Source: SAR324 cluster bacterium REDSEA-S27_B3
Lineage (GTDB): Bacteria; SAR324; NAC60-12
DNA length: 64,000 nucleotides
Assembly: GCA_001627865.1 (NCBI GenBank)
Contig: LUQO01000039.1
Span: 1 to 64,000, forward strand
Direction: 5' to 3'
Every line of letters begins with the position of its first letter. Within the stretch, counting starts at the first letter, position 1. Positions 42,024-50,577 of the stretch are shown in pieces. The translations under genes and the position numbers were made by a program. Below the pieces are notes generated by a model. It did no database searches, was not told the DNA's origin, and was given only the letters and a program-made list of their open reading frames with translations.

Positions 42024-42629
42024 CTATTTCCATCTCCAGTCCGGCCTGCTTTTTCCCGGTTCCCACAATGTTTCTTTCTCACCTAATGTTTCTGTTACCC
42101 AGCGTCCTGCAACAAAAAGAAAATCTGAAAGGCGATTCAAGTACTTGATGACTTCAGGACTAACCATATCAACCTGGTTGAGTTTAATTACTTCACGCTC
42201 AGCTCTTCGGCAAACAGTACGGGAATGGTGCATGGAGGAATTAAGTGGTGTCCCACCCGGTAAAATAAAACTTTTCAACGGTTCTAGTTCATCATTCATC
42301 GCGTCAATTATTTCCTCCAGCCACGCCACATCTTCTTCCTGCAATTTGATCTGCCCTTCGTATTCATCTCCTGGAAGGGTTGCTAATTCTGATCCAATAT
42401 CAAAAAGTTTTTGCTGGATTGCTTCTAAAATCAATTTCAGTTTTAAACTCCGTTCAGAGGTTTTTTTCTGCGAGAGAAAACTTAGCACAAGCCCAATCAC
42501 ACTGTTAAGTTCATCCACGGTTCCGTATGCTTCAATGCGCGGATGATCTTTGGGAAGCCTCTTTCCTCCAACAAGTCCTGTTTGTCCGGAATCACCTGTT
42601 CTTGTGTAAACCTTAGTAATTTTTACCAT
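42024..42629 (-). CDS. Cob(I)alamin adenosyltransferase, PduO type
   Basis: Adenosylates cob(I)alamin or corrinoid precursors using ATP. The PduO/MMAB signature is complete: KVYTRTGDSGQTGLVGGKRL at the N-terminus (ATP-binding), VDELNSVIGL near residue 37, DIGSELATLPGD near 75, FILPGGTPLNSSMHHSRTVC near 120, RRAEREV and LNRLSDFLFVAGRWV near the end. The length of 201 is slightly above typical. The gene abuts the GNAT gene and starts 20 bp after the PaiB-like gene. Confidence 0.92.
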   Translation of the reverse strand: MVKITKVYTRTGDSGQTGLVGGKRLPKDHPRIEAYGTVDELNSVIGLVLSFLSQKKTSERSLKLKLILEAIQQKLFDIGSELATLPGDEYEGQIKLQEEDVAWLEEIIDAMNDELEPLKSFILPGGTPLNSSMHHSRTVCRRAEREVIKLNQVDMVSPEVIKYLNRLSDFLFVAGRWVTETLGEKETLWEPGKSRPDWRWK

Positions 42630-42649
42630 GATAATATAATTTATTTGAG

Positions 42650-43264
42650 CTATCCGGTTTTCATTTGCTTGGCGAGAATTTGATAATCTGGATTTTCGGA
42701 CTGCTCCAGGTTTCGTTTGAGACTGGCCTGATCTTCCGGGGATCTATTTTGACCAACTTTCTTTTTTCCCTCCCAGCATTCAACTTTCAATTCAAAACCT
42801 ATAATTGATTTGACCATGTTTCGAAGTTTTGCAATAGACCAGTCGACTCTCCAAGGAAATTTTGCACCTGCCTCGTGTTCAGTGGTCAATTTTTCCACCA
42901 GACTCATCAATTCATTCTCATTTTCAATTTTCCTCAGTTTCCCAATCCCATGAACAGCTGTGTAATTCCAGGTAGGAACATTGTCTTTTGCAGCATACCA
43001 ACGGGGTGAAATGTAACCGTTGGAACCTACAAAAACCGCAACCGCATTTTCTCCATTTTGAAGCGCTTTAGCATGCGGGTTCGCTTTTGACAAATGAATG
43101 TTGATAGAGTCATTTTCTTTATCATCAGTCAGGAGTTGCATAGGCAAGTGAGTAATTTCGGGAACTTGCCTGCCATTTGTCAGCAGCAGCCCGAACGGAT
43201 GTGCCCGCACAAAAGTCCTAATCTCAGCTGTTTCATTCATCTTGAAATGTGCTGGAATGTACAT
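42650..43264 (-). CDS. PaiB-family FMN-binding protein
   Basis: A split-barrel flavin-binding protein of the PaiB family (Bacillus PaiB is described as a negative regulator of sporulation and degradative-enzyme genes). The 204 residues begin MYIPAHFKMNETAEIRTFV, include HPFGLLLTNGRQVPEITHLP, NPHAKALQNGENAVAVFVG, SNGYISPRWYA and VPTWNYTAVHG, all diagnostic. The molecular function in Gram-negatives is unclear. It precedes the adenosyltransferase gene by 20 bp and may be the first gene of that transcript. B12 synthesis uses flavin enzymes, but no link is known to me. Confidence 0.88.
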   Translation of the reverse strand: MYIPAHFKMNETAEIRTFVRAHPFGLLLTNGRQVPEITHLPMQLLTDDKENDSINIHLSKANPHAKALQNGENAVAVFVGSNGYISPRWYAAKDNVPTWNYTAVHGIGKLRKIENENELMSLVEKLTTEHEAGAKFPWRVDWSIAKLRNMVKSIIGFELKVECWEGKKKVGQNRSPEDQASLKRNLEQSENPDYQILAKQMKTG

Positions 43265-43312
43265 AATTTCCTTTTATAATTTGGATTTAATTTAGAAATT
43301 AGCAGCCACTGA

Positions 43313-44089
43313 CTAATCCATCCATTTCAAGTATTTACGTAAAGATACTACTTCGCCTACTACAATCACTGCGGGAGGTTCAATACTGTTTTTTTCAATA
43401 TCATCAGCGCAGGTACTGAGTCTGGTTTCAAGTACGTGTTGATCCGGAAGACTTGCCTTTGTAATAACTGCAACAGGTTCTTCAGGTGAACGTCCGTGTT
43501 TCATCAATCGAGAAGCAATTTCACTAATATATTTAGTGGCCATATACATCACTATAACAGGTGATCCTTTGGCTATGGCCTCCCAGTTGTGCCGTTCCGG
43601 CAATTCTCCGGCTGTTCCCCGCCCTGCTATGAAAGTAACTGCGGAATTAAAGTCACGATGCGTTACCGGAATTCCAGCATAGGCCAGTCCTCCGATTCCT
43701 GCTGAAATTCCAGGGATGATTCTGAAAGGAATACCAGCCTTGACCAAAAACAAAGCTTCTTCTCCACCTCTCCCAAATACAAAAGGATCTCCGCCCTTCA
43801 GCCTCAAAACCCGCTTGCCCTGTTGTGCCAATTCAACAAGACGCAGAGAAATATCTTTCTGTTTTGCTGAAGGCTTTCCTCCTCGTTTTCCTGCATACTC
43901 AAGTTCACAATCCTCAGACACAAGTTCCAGGATTCTTTCTCCTACAAGTGCGTCATAGACAAGCACATCAGCCTGCCTGAGTGCGTTCAGTGCGTGAAGA
44001 GTAAGCAGTCCCACATCTCCTGGTCCTGTACCTGCTAACCAAACCCATCCTGGCTCAAACTCCGGTAATTCTTCAGGAAGTGAATCCAT
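43313..44089 (-). CDS. cobA: Uroporphyrinogen-III C-methyltransferase
   Basis: SUMT, which uses two SAM to convert uroporphyrinogen III to precorrin-2, the branch point for B12 and siroheme. The 258-residue protein has VWLAGTGPGDVGLLTLHAL (residues 16-34), VYDALVGERIL, RLKGGDPFVFGRGGEEA and IPFRIIPGISAGIGGLAYAGIPVTHR split by motif, then FIAGRGT and VMYMATKYIS, all hallmark stretches. There is no C-terminal uroporphyrinogen synthase or CysG dehydrogenase domain, so it is the simple type. It is divergent from cbiD across 111 bp, where promoters for both must lie. No cobalamin riboswitch is evident there. Confidence 0.92.
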   Translation of the reverse strand: MDSLPEELPEFEPGWVWLAGTGPGDVGLLTLHALNALRQADVLVYDALVGERILELVSEDCELEYAGKRGGKPSAKQKDISLRLVELAQQGKRVLRLKGGDPFVFGRGGEEALFLVKAGIPFRIIPGISAGIGGLAYAGIPVTHRDFNSAVTFIAGRGTAGELPERHNWEAIAKGSPVIVMYMATKYISEIASRLMKHGRSPEEPVAVITKASLPDQHVLETRLSTCADDIEKNSIEPPAVIVVGEVVSLRKYLKWMD

Positions 44090-44200
44090 TTTTTGGTCTG
44101 AAAAATTTTTAAATATACGTTAGAGTCAATGAATTAAACAATCATTCTTTTTTTGCAAGAATAGCAGGATAAACAGGATTATTACAGTTAAGATTTCAGC

Positions 44201-45295
44201 ATGAATCAAAAACCTTCCGGTAAACTACGACGAGGATGGACAACCGGGGCTTGTGCCGCCGCAGCAACTAAAGCAGCATATCAGGCAATGATAACCGGTA
44301 ATTTTTCAGATTCAGTAAGTATAGTTTTACCAAAAGGTGAAACTCCAGTATTTCAGCTTTTTCGCAAAGAAACAGGGTCTTGTTTTACCACTGCCAGTAT
44401 CATTAAAGACGCAGGTGATGACCCGGATGTAACACATGGAGCTGAAATTAGTGTCACAGTAAGGCACGGAATTCAGGGATCAGGAGTGGTTTTCGAAGCA
44501 GGTTCCGGAGTGGGGACTGTTACAAAAGCAGGGCTCAGGCTGGAAATTGGTGAGCCTGCAATTAATCCTGTTCCCCGGCAAATGATGCGCAGCGTTGTGG
44601 CTGAAATTGCAGAACAATATCATGATTCCGGAGATGTGGTGCTGACTGTTTCTGTTCCCAATGGTGAAGAATTAGCAAAAAAAACCTGGAATCCCAGACT
44701 TGGTATCGTAGGCGGTATCTCTATTCTAGGCACAACAGGAATTGTAATCCCCTATTCATGTTCCGCCTGGATTCATTCTATCCACCGCGGCATCGATGTG
44801 GCCCGGGCAAACTTCATGCGGCATGTTGCAGGATGCACCGGTTCCACTAGTGAAAAAGCCGTACAGGGAATCTACAATCTTCCTGATGAAGCAATGCTGG
44901 ACATGGGGGATTTTGTAGGAGGACTGCTTAAATATTTTCGAAAACATCCACTGCCAAAATTGACTATAGGAGGTGGATTCGGAAAATTGACAAAACTGGC
45001 GCAGGGCCATCTTGATTTACATTCAAGCCGGAGCCAGGTGGATTTTGCACAGTTAGCAGAGCAGCTCAAGCAGCTTGGTGCGTCATTTGAACTGTGTGAC
45101 AAGGCCAGGAGTGCAAATACCGCTAACGAAGTACTTAAACTGGCTAAGGATTCTAACCTGCCGCTTGCGGACAAAATTGCAGAAAAAGCCGGAGTGGTTG
45201 TAAAAAATGCTTTAGGAAATATAGAAACTGAGTTGATTATTCTGGTGATCGACAGCCAGGGAAAACTTGCGGGAAAATCAAAAGACAATGCCTGA
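44201..45295 (+). CDS. cbiD: Cobalt-precorrin-5B C1-methyltransferase CbiD
   Basis: Methylates C1 in the cobalt-early corrin pathway. The N-terminus KLRRGWTTGACAAAATKAAY (residues 8-27) is the family hallmark. Also present are IKDAGDDPDVTHGAEISVTV, GSGVGTVTKAGL, NPRLGIVGGISILGTTGIV, and VGGLLKYFRKHPLPKLTIGG; length 364. Together with CbiG and CbiX it shows that this organism uses the anaerobic-type, cobalt-early route. Its end overlaps the next gene by 8 bp. It is transcribed opposite to most of the locus. Confidence 0.94.
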   Translation: MNQKPSGKLRRGWTTGACAAAATKAAYQAMITGNFSDSVSIVLPKGETPVFQLFRKETGSCFTTASIIKDAGDDPDVTHGAEISVTVRHGIQGSGVVFEAGSGVGTVTKAGLRLEIGEPAINPVPRQMMRSVVAEIAEQYHDSGDVVLTVSVPNGEELAKKTWNPRLGIVGGISILGTTGIVIPYSCSAWIHSIHRGIDVARANFMRHVAGCTGSTSEKAVQGIYNLPDEAMLDMGDFVGGLLKYFRKHPLPKLTIGGGFGKLTKLAQGHLDLHSSRSQVDFAQLAEQLKQLGASFELCDKARSANTANEVLKLAKDSNLPLADKIAEKAGVVVKNALGNIETELIILVIDSQGKLAGKSKDNA

Positions 45296-46115
45296 AAAAC
45301 TTCTGATACTTGGAGGCACCAGTGAGGCTTATAAATTGGCAGAATTTCTGAATACACAACTTTCTCCGCAAAAAATAAACTTTGTCAGCTCACTTGCCGG
45401 CACTACAAACGAACCAAAGCCTCCGGCAGGAGAATTCCGTACTGGAGGCTTCGGAGGATTAAAAGGACTGAAAAATTTTCTGGTGCAGGAAAAGATTTCA
45501 CTGCTGGTTGATGCAACACACCCGTTTGCAGAAAAAATCAGCAAAAACGCTCATCTTGCCGCTACAGCATTAGGACTGCCTTTTTTGCGTTTAACCCGTC
45601 CTCCCTGGGTGAGACACAATGACGACCAGTGGATTGAGGTTTCAAGTGTGGAAAACGCGGTTAAATATCTGACTTATGTTTACAAAAAAACCGGAACGCT
45701 GTTTCCAATAAGATCGATTTTCCTGACAACAGGAAATAAAGAATTGGAATTATTTCGCAAGTTCACCAAATGCAAGTTTTTGATACGTACAGTGGAAGTT
45801 CCAGAGCTTGCTTCAAAATGGCCGGAAGCTGTGTTTTTGCAGGATCGTGGACCATTTACTTTAGAAAATGAAATTAAGCTGCTTAACCAGCATGAGATCT
45901 CACTGCTTGTCACTAAAAACAGCGGCGGTAATTCAACCTATGCCAAAATTGAAGCCGCAAGGAAATTGAAGATTCCGGTGTTGATGGTGAGACGTCCGGA
46001 AATGAATCCGGCACTGTTTTGCTGCACTGTTACTGAAGTAGCTGACTGGATAAACCAGCATTGCTCAAATAATGATAATTTGGCAGGGAAACCTGTTTCC
46101 GAAAATAGACAATAA
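45288..46115 (+). CDS. cbiJ: Cobalt-precorrin-6A reductase CbiJ/CobK
   Basis: NAD(P)H-dependent reductase of cobalt-precorrin-6A. The protein starts PEKLLILGGTSEAYKLAEFL, a Rossmann-like opening typical of CobK/CbiJ, and contains LLVDATHPFAEKISKNAHLA near residue 80, then RLTRPPW, FLTTGNKEL, RTVEVPE, and VTKNSGGNSTYAKIEAA near 210, the last a well-conserved family segment. I use the ATG at 45288 (275 residues); a frame starting at 45267 would lie inside cbiD. Coupled to cbiD by an 8-bp overlap. Confidence 0.9.
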   Translation: MPEKLLILGGTSEAYKLAEFLNTQLSPQKINFVSSLAGTTNEPKPPAGEFRTGGFGGLKGLKNFLVQEKISLLVDATHPFAEKISKNAHLAATALGLPFLRLTRPPWVRHNDDQWIEVSSVENAVKYLTYVYKKTGTLFPIRSIFLTTGNKELELFRKFTKCKFLIRTVEVPELASKWPEAVFLQDRGPFTLENEIKLLNQHEISLLVTKNSGGNSTYAKIEAARKLKIPVLMVRRPEMNPALFCCTVTEVADWINQHCSNNDNLAGKPVSENRQ

Positions 46116-46160
46116 AGTAAGGTTAATGGAGTTTTTGATTTTAGGAATCACCAGTGCAGA

Positions 46161-48626
46161 TTAAACACGCACCTTGAATACACGGCATAGTGCAGGCAAT
46201 AGCAGCAGGTCCGCAACAAGAGCAGAGAAAACAGCAATCACAGCAAGAATACTGAAACGTGAGACGCCTACATTGTTGACCGGAATGAAGAAAAGAAAAA
46301 TGGACATCAGTATCAGTGTGGTGAAGACAATTGCCTGTCCGACTTCACGAAGGGTGGAACTGATTGCTTCAGTGATGCTTGCTCCTCGCAGCAATGACAG
46401 CCGGTAATGAGTGAGAAAATGAATTGTGTCATCCACGGCAATCCCGATGATTATCGGCGCGGTCATGAGTGTGGTGGTATCCAGCTTATATCCAAACCAA
46501 CCCATAAGTCCGAACACAGTCAACATTGGGAAAGTATTTGGTAAAACAGCCACAAGCCCCAGTTTCAGCGAACCAAATATGCCCATCATGATCAGTGAAA
46601 TAATCAGGAAAGCCAACCCAAAGCTGCGGATCTGCGACCAGCTGATGGCATCAAATACTCTGGCCCATGCACCGACTCCTCCGGTGACTGTAGTTTTTAG
46701 TCTTGGATAGCGCTTTTTCAGCGGTGCAAGTATTCGTTCTATTTCAGGTTGTACCACATTCAGCAGTTCAACTGACTTTTTGGAGCCTAATGTTTTCAGT
46801 GAAACACTCATCCTGGCATTGGCGTAATCAATAGAAACCATCCGTTCAAGATCTTCATAGTCACCCCCCTCAATCAACAGGAGCAGCTGAGCTGTCAGTT
46901 CCGAATTATTCGGTATAATATAATCTTCATCCTGGTTCCCCATCAGTTTTCGATGTGTCTGTTTAAGTTGATTATTCATGGTCCAGTTGTATGTCACCAA
47001 TTCCGGGTAGCGTGCTTCAAGCCACAGCTTAATTGATTCCATAGTATTCAGCACCTCTGGATCTCTGAAAGCTCCTGCAGTCTCAGTTTCCAATAAAATT
47101 TCCATGTTTCCTGTACCTACAAATTCCTGATTCAGCAGGTTGATTGTCTGCCTTACAGGTGATTCAGGTGGATAAAATTCTGAAAATACTGTATCAATTT
47201 CAATTCGAGTCATACCAATAATCAGCAGAACTCCTCCCGTCATAAAACAGAGAATCACAATTTTTGGAGAAACTGCACTCAGCTTTTCAAGTCCCAAAAG
47301 CAAACGCTGCACTGCCCTCAGAATGAATGTTACCCGTGGAACTTTTACTTTTCTTGTTGGACGCGGTGGAAACCAGTTCAACAGTATCGGCAGCAGGATT
47401 ATTGTAAGTATAAACGCAAACAACACCCCGAGTCCGCCCAGCAGGCCCATCGTCTGAATCACACGCAGCTTGATGAAAAAAAGGGAAAAGACACCTATTG
47501 ATGTAGTCACACTTGTAAGCAGACATGCAAGAGCAGTTTTACTGAATACTGAACGCATCACTTGCTGATGCTCCTGCCCCTGCTGATGAAAATACAGGTA
47601 TCCGGACATCACATGAAGGACGTCTGCAATCGCAGCTACACTGACAAGACCGAAAGCGATGTAGAGTGAAAGATCGATCGGCCACCCTGTCCATCCAGCA
47701 AGTCCAAGCACACCTGCCATGCTGGAAACAAAGATCAGGACAGGCCAGGTTACAGCTCTTAATGAACCCAGCAGTATGCATGTCAGAACAAGGCTGAAGA
47801 TCAGCGCAAGAACCAGCGCCCGCTGATATTCAACTGCCCAGACATCATTCTGGTAAAAAGCGCCCCAACTGGGGTGCATGAATACCAGATCCTTGCGAAA
47901 CCGTTCCTCTCTGAGAAGGTTCCAGACTAACTTTTCAAACAAAGCATAATCTTCAAGTCCGTGTTCAACAAACTGAGGTTTCTGTTCTTCATGTTGGCTT
48001 GAAGTATTTTCATCAAAACCTTTCAGCAGCTCAGCATCATCTTCCACAATGGGAACCGCGTCGAGATTAGTTCGCAGAAAAAGCATTCCATACTTTTTAT
48101 TATCAGCAATCAATACTCGTGGATATTCAGGTTCATTAACTGCCTGCTGATGTAATAACCGGCTTTGATTCTGACTGGCAGGAAGATTTTCACCAATAAA
48201 GTCGCGGAAACGTATGCTGTCTCCATCAGCTTCAATATAAGTTGCATTTATCAGTGATTCCACTTCTGTGAGCAGGCCAAACGGATTTTCAGGATCATCT
48301 TCAGCGCGTGATGCTTTCTGATCAAGCACATCATGTATGTTTTGCAAAGCACCCAGGCTTCTTGCTGAAAACAGATCTCCGTCCACAGGCAGGTATGCCA
48401 TGCCAAGAATCACAGTGCCGCCAAACAGCTCCTTGATCCTGTCAAGTGAGATTTGAACAGGATCATCTTTGCCGAACATATCATCATTGGCCCAGGTGAA
48501 GGCAAAACGTGGAATTCCTGCCGCAAGGAATGCCATCAGTACGATGTACAAAAGCATCACCCACCAGCGCCATGGACGCAGCCTGTCAGGCAAGGTTTCA
48601 AAATAATGATTCAGCCTGTTAATCAT
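46161..48626 (-). CDS. RND-superfamily transporter (MMPL/HpnN-like)
   Basis: An 821-residue RND-type membrane protein with about 12 helices in two halves. The first half has one N-terminal helix, a large periplasmic loop (about 45-260) and five helices. The second half repeats this, with a loop at about 470-640. Recognisable helix motifs are IDLSLYIAFGLVSVAAIADV and MTAPIIIGIAVDDTIHFLTH, the latter carrying the acidic proton-relay residues of RND proteins. No membrane-fusion or outer-membrane partner is adjacent, so it is closer to the HpnN/MMPL lipid exporters than to drug pumps. It lies alone between B12 genes; its substrate is unknown. Confidence 0.85.
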   Translation of the reverse strand: MINRLNHYFETLPDRLRPWRWWVMLLYIVLMAFLAAGIPRFAFTWANDDMFGKDDPVQISLDRIKELFGGTVILGMAYLPVDGDLFSARSLGALQNIHDVLDQKASRAEDDPENPFGLLTEVESLINATYIEADGDSIRFRDFIGENLPASQNQSRLLHQQAVNEPEYPRVLIADNKKYGMLFLRTNLDAVPIVEDDAELLKGFDENTSSQHEEQKPQFVEHGLEDYALFEKLVWNLLREERFRKDLVFMHPSWGAFYQNDVWAVEYQRALVLALIFSLVLTCILLGSLRAVTWPVLIFVSSMAGVLGLAGWTGWPIDLSLYIAFGLVSVAAIADVLHVMSGYLYFHQQGQEHQQVMRSVFSKTALACLLTSVTTSIGVFSLFFIKLRVIQTMGLLGGLGVLFAFILTIILLPILLNWFPPRPTRKVKVPRVTFILRAVQRLLLGLEKLSAVSPKIVILCFMTGGVLLIIGMTRIEIDTVFSEFYPPESPVRQTINLLNQEFVGTGNMEILLETETAGAFRDPEVLNTMESIKLWLEARYPELVTYNWTMNNQLKQTHRKLMGNQDEDYIIPNNSELTAQLLLLIEGGDYEDLERMVSIDYANARMSVSLKTLGSKKSVELLNVVQPEIERILAPLKKRYPRLKTTVTGGVGAWARVFDAISWSQIRSFGLAFLIISLIMMGIFGSLKLGLVAVLPNTFPMLTVFGLMGWFGYKLDTTTLMTAPIIIGIAVDDTIHFLTHYRLSLLRGASITEAISSTLREVGQAIVFTTLILMSIFLFFIPVNNVGVSRFSILAVIAVFSALVADLLLLPALCRVFKVRV

Positions 48627-48689
48627 GGAACGGTTGTTTCAAAATTTTTCTGGCAACTTTTGTATACCTTTTACAGCATTACAATTAAG

Positions 48690-49487
48690 TCAGGTTTGTG
48701 GTGGGGATGCCGCTTTATTGTTTGAGGATTTTTTCTTTGGTCTCAAGACATGTGCATGTTCCGGATCATAAAGCGCGCTGTCCCGGAAATCATGTCGGCC
48801 AAATACTCTGCCTACCATAATTAGCGCAGTGCGGCTGATTTTGGAATCACGCACTTTCTGACGTATGTCCTCAAGCGTGCCGAAAATGAATTTCTGATCA
48901 GGACATGTCACACGATACGCAATTACAACCGGACAATCAGCTCCATAATGTGGAATAAGCGTGTCACACACATGTTTCAGATTACGCACTGATAAATGAA
49001 TTGCCAATGTAGCGCCGCTGGCACCAAGTTTTGCCAACTCCTCACCTTCCGGCATTGCTGAGGCATGCATGGTGGTTCGGGTGGCAATGATAGTCTGGCT
49101 GACTTCCGGCAAAGTCAGTTCCTGTTTCAGTTCTGCTGCTGCTGCTGCAAAGGATGGTACTCCCGGAGTTACATCATACGGAATATCAAGCTTATCAAGC
49201 ATCCGCATTTGTTCAGCTATTGCACCATAAATTGAGGGATCGCCGGAATGAACACGCGACACATCTTTTCCCTCCTCATGTGCTGTTTGTATTTCCTCTA
49301 CTATCTCCTTCAAATTCATCGGCGCCGTGTCTTTCACCAGCGCTCCTTCCGGAGCAAACGCTACTACTTCTCCTGGAACAAGCGAGCCCGCGTAAAGACA
49401 AACCTGACATTTTGTTATCAGGTTTCTCCCGCGAATGGTAATCAAGTCAGGCGCCCCTGGTCCTGCACCAATAAAATGCACAGTCAT
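48690..49487 (-). CDS. cbiF: Cobalt-precorrin-4 C11-methyltransferase CbiF/CobM
   Basis: SAM-dependent methylase of the tetrapyrrole methylase fold. It has HFIGAGPGAPDLITIRG (residues 4-20), YAGSLVPGEVV, DVSRVHSGDPSIYGAIAEQM near 95, YDVTPGVPSFAAAAAEL near 118, and the C11-specific ATRTTMHASAMPEGEELA segment near 145. The 265 residues include a basic C-terminal tail, KPKKKSSNNK, beyond the fold. The gene is transcribed with the rest of the cbi genes upstream, separated from the SMP-30 gene by about 150 bp. Confidence 0.93.
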   Translation of the reverse strand: MTVHFIGAGPGAPDLITIRGRNLITKCQVCLYAGSLVPGEVVAFAPEGALVKDTAPMNLKEIVEEIQTAHEEGKDVSRVHSGDPSIYGAIAEQMRMLDKLDIPYDVTPGVPSFAAAAAELKQELTLPEVSQTIIATRTTMHASAMPEGEELAKLGASGATLAIHLSVRNLKHVCDTLIPHYGADCPVVIAYRVTCPDQKFIFGTLEDIRQKVRDSKISRTALIMVGRVFGRHDFRDSALYDPEHAHVLRPKKKSSNNKAASPPQT

Positions 49488-49640
49488 CTGTTTCCAGTAC
49501 TATAATACGATCAAAATTTAGTTTTCAGATTTCAGCATCATCCAATTCAACAATGCTGGTTTTTTACAATAATAATCAGACTTTTATCTGTCACTGACAA
49601 TCAATGATTTTTTAGCTCCTTCATTGTTCTGAATTCAAAC

Positions 49641-50522
49641 TCAGGCAGCAAAACGAGGTTCAGGAATACCACAAACTCCAGGATTTACCGCAAACAGTCC
49701 TCCTGGATATTTTCCCTCTCCACTTTCCGATTCAGGAAATGTGGTAATGGCCGTAATGAAAAGTGTATCCAGTTTTGATCCTCCAAAGGCACACATGCTT
49801 GGCTTGGGAAACGGTAGCTGAATTTCCCTGTCAAGTTTACCTTCAGGAGTGTAACGTCCTACTTTCCAGCCGTAAACATGAGCCAGCCAATAACATCCAT
49901 CAGTATCTATACAGGCACCATCAGGTTTCCCTGACATGTTTTTTAGATTCAAAAATACCTGCTGATTCCAGATTGTTCCCTGATCCTTGTCATAGTCAAA
50001 CCGCCACACTGTCTCCCGCATCGTATCAGCAAAAAACATAAAACGTTCATCCGGGCTGAAGGCCAAACCGTTGGCAACACCCACAGGCAAGTTTTGTGAA
50101 ACACATTCTCCGTTTGGATGATAACAGTAGAGGTTTCCATCATACTGTCCCTGTATCCGTTTCAAGTCGTTCATGCTTCCCACCCAGAAACGTCCTGCGG
50201 GATCACAGCGTCCATCATTCAGTCGATTTCCTTTTTTACCCGTCTCAGGATCACAGTCTCTGGATTCCAGAATTTCGGTTGTAAAATCATAATTGTAAAA
50301 TCCATCGGACATCGCCATCAGCAGACCGCCTTGTTCTCGAATTGCAAGCGATCCTGCTTTGAGCGGCAAATTCCTGGTTACATTTTTCCCCGAAGAAGGA
50401 TCGTAACAATGTATTTTCTTTCCATCTATATCTGTCCAGTAAAGTACATTTTCCAGCACATCCCAGACAGGGCACTCACCCAGCAAGGTCCCGGAATCAA
50501 CAAGGTGCTCAACACTATTCAT
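49641..50522 (-). CDS. SMP-30/gluconolactonase/LRE family protein
   Basis: Six-bladed beta-propeller lactonase-like protein of 293 residues. The metal ligands can be seen: an early Glu in GTLLGECPVWD (residues 12-22), an Asn in RLNDGRCDPAGRFWVGSM near 103, an Asn in GVANGLAFSPDERFMFFADT near 150, and an Asp in GKPDGACIDTDGCYWLA near 205. These four ligands predict a functional Ca/Zn site and lactone hydrolase activity. The usual substrates are sugar lactones. Its position between cbiF and the cbiG-cbiH fusion is unexplained; it may be an insertion into the operon or a hitch-hiker. Confidence 0.9.
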   Translation of the reverse strand: MNSVEHLVDSGTLLGECPVWDVLENVLYWTDIDGKKIHCYDPSSGKNVTRNLPLKAGSLAIREQGGLLMAMSDGFYNYDFTTEILESRDCDPETGKKGNRLNDGRCDPAGRFWVGSMNDLKRIQGQYDGNLYCYHPNGECVSQNLPVGVANGLAFSPDERFMFFADTMRETVWRFDYDKDQGTIWNQQVFLNLKNMSGKPDGACIDTDGCYWLAHVYGWKVGRYTPEGKLDREIQLPFPKPSMCAFGGSKLDTLFITAITTFPESESGEGKYPGGLFAVNPGVCGIPEPRFAA

Positions 50523-50577
50523 ATTCGTTCAATGATAGAATCTTGAGAAAGACACCAAATTAACAATATGAACATGT

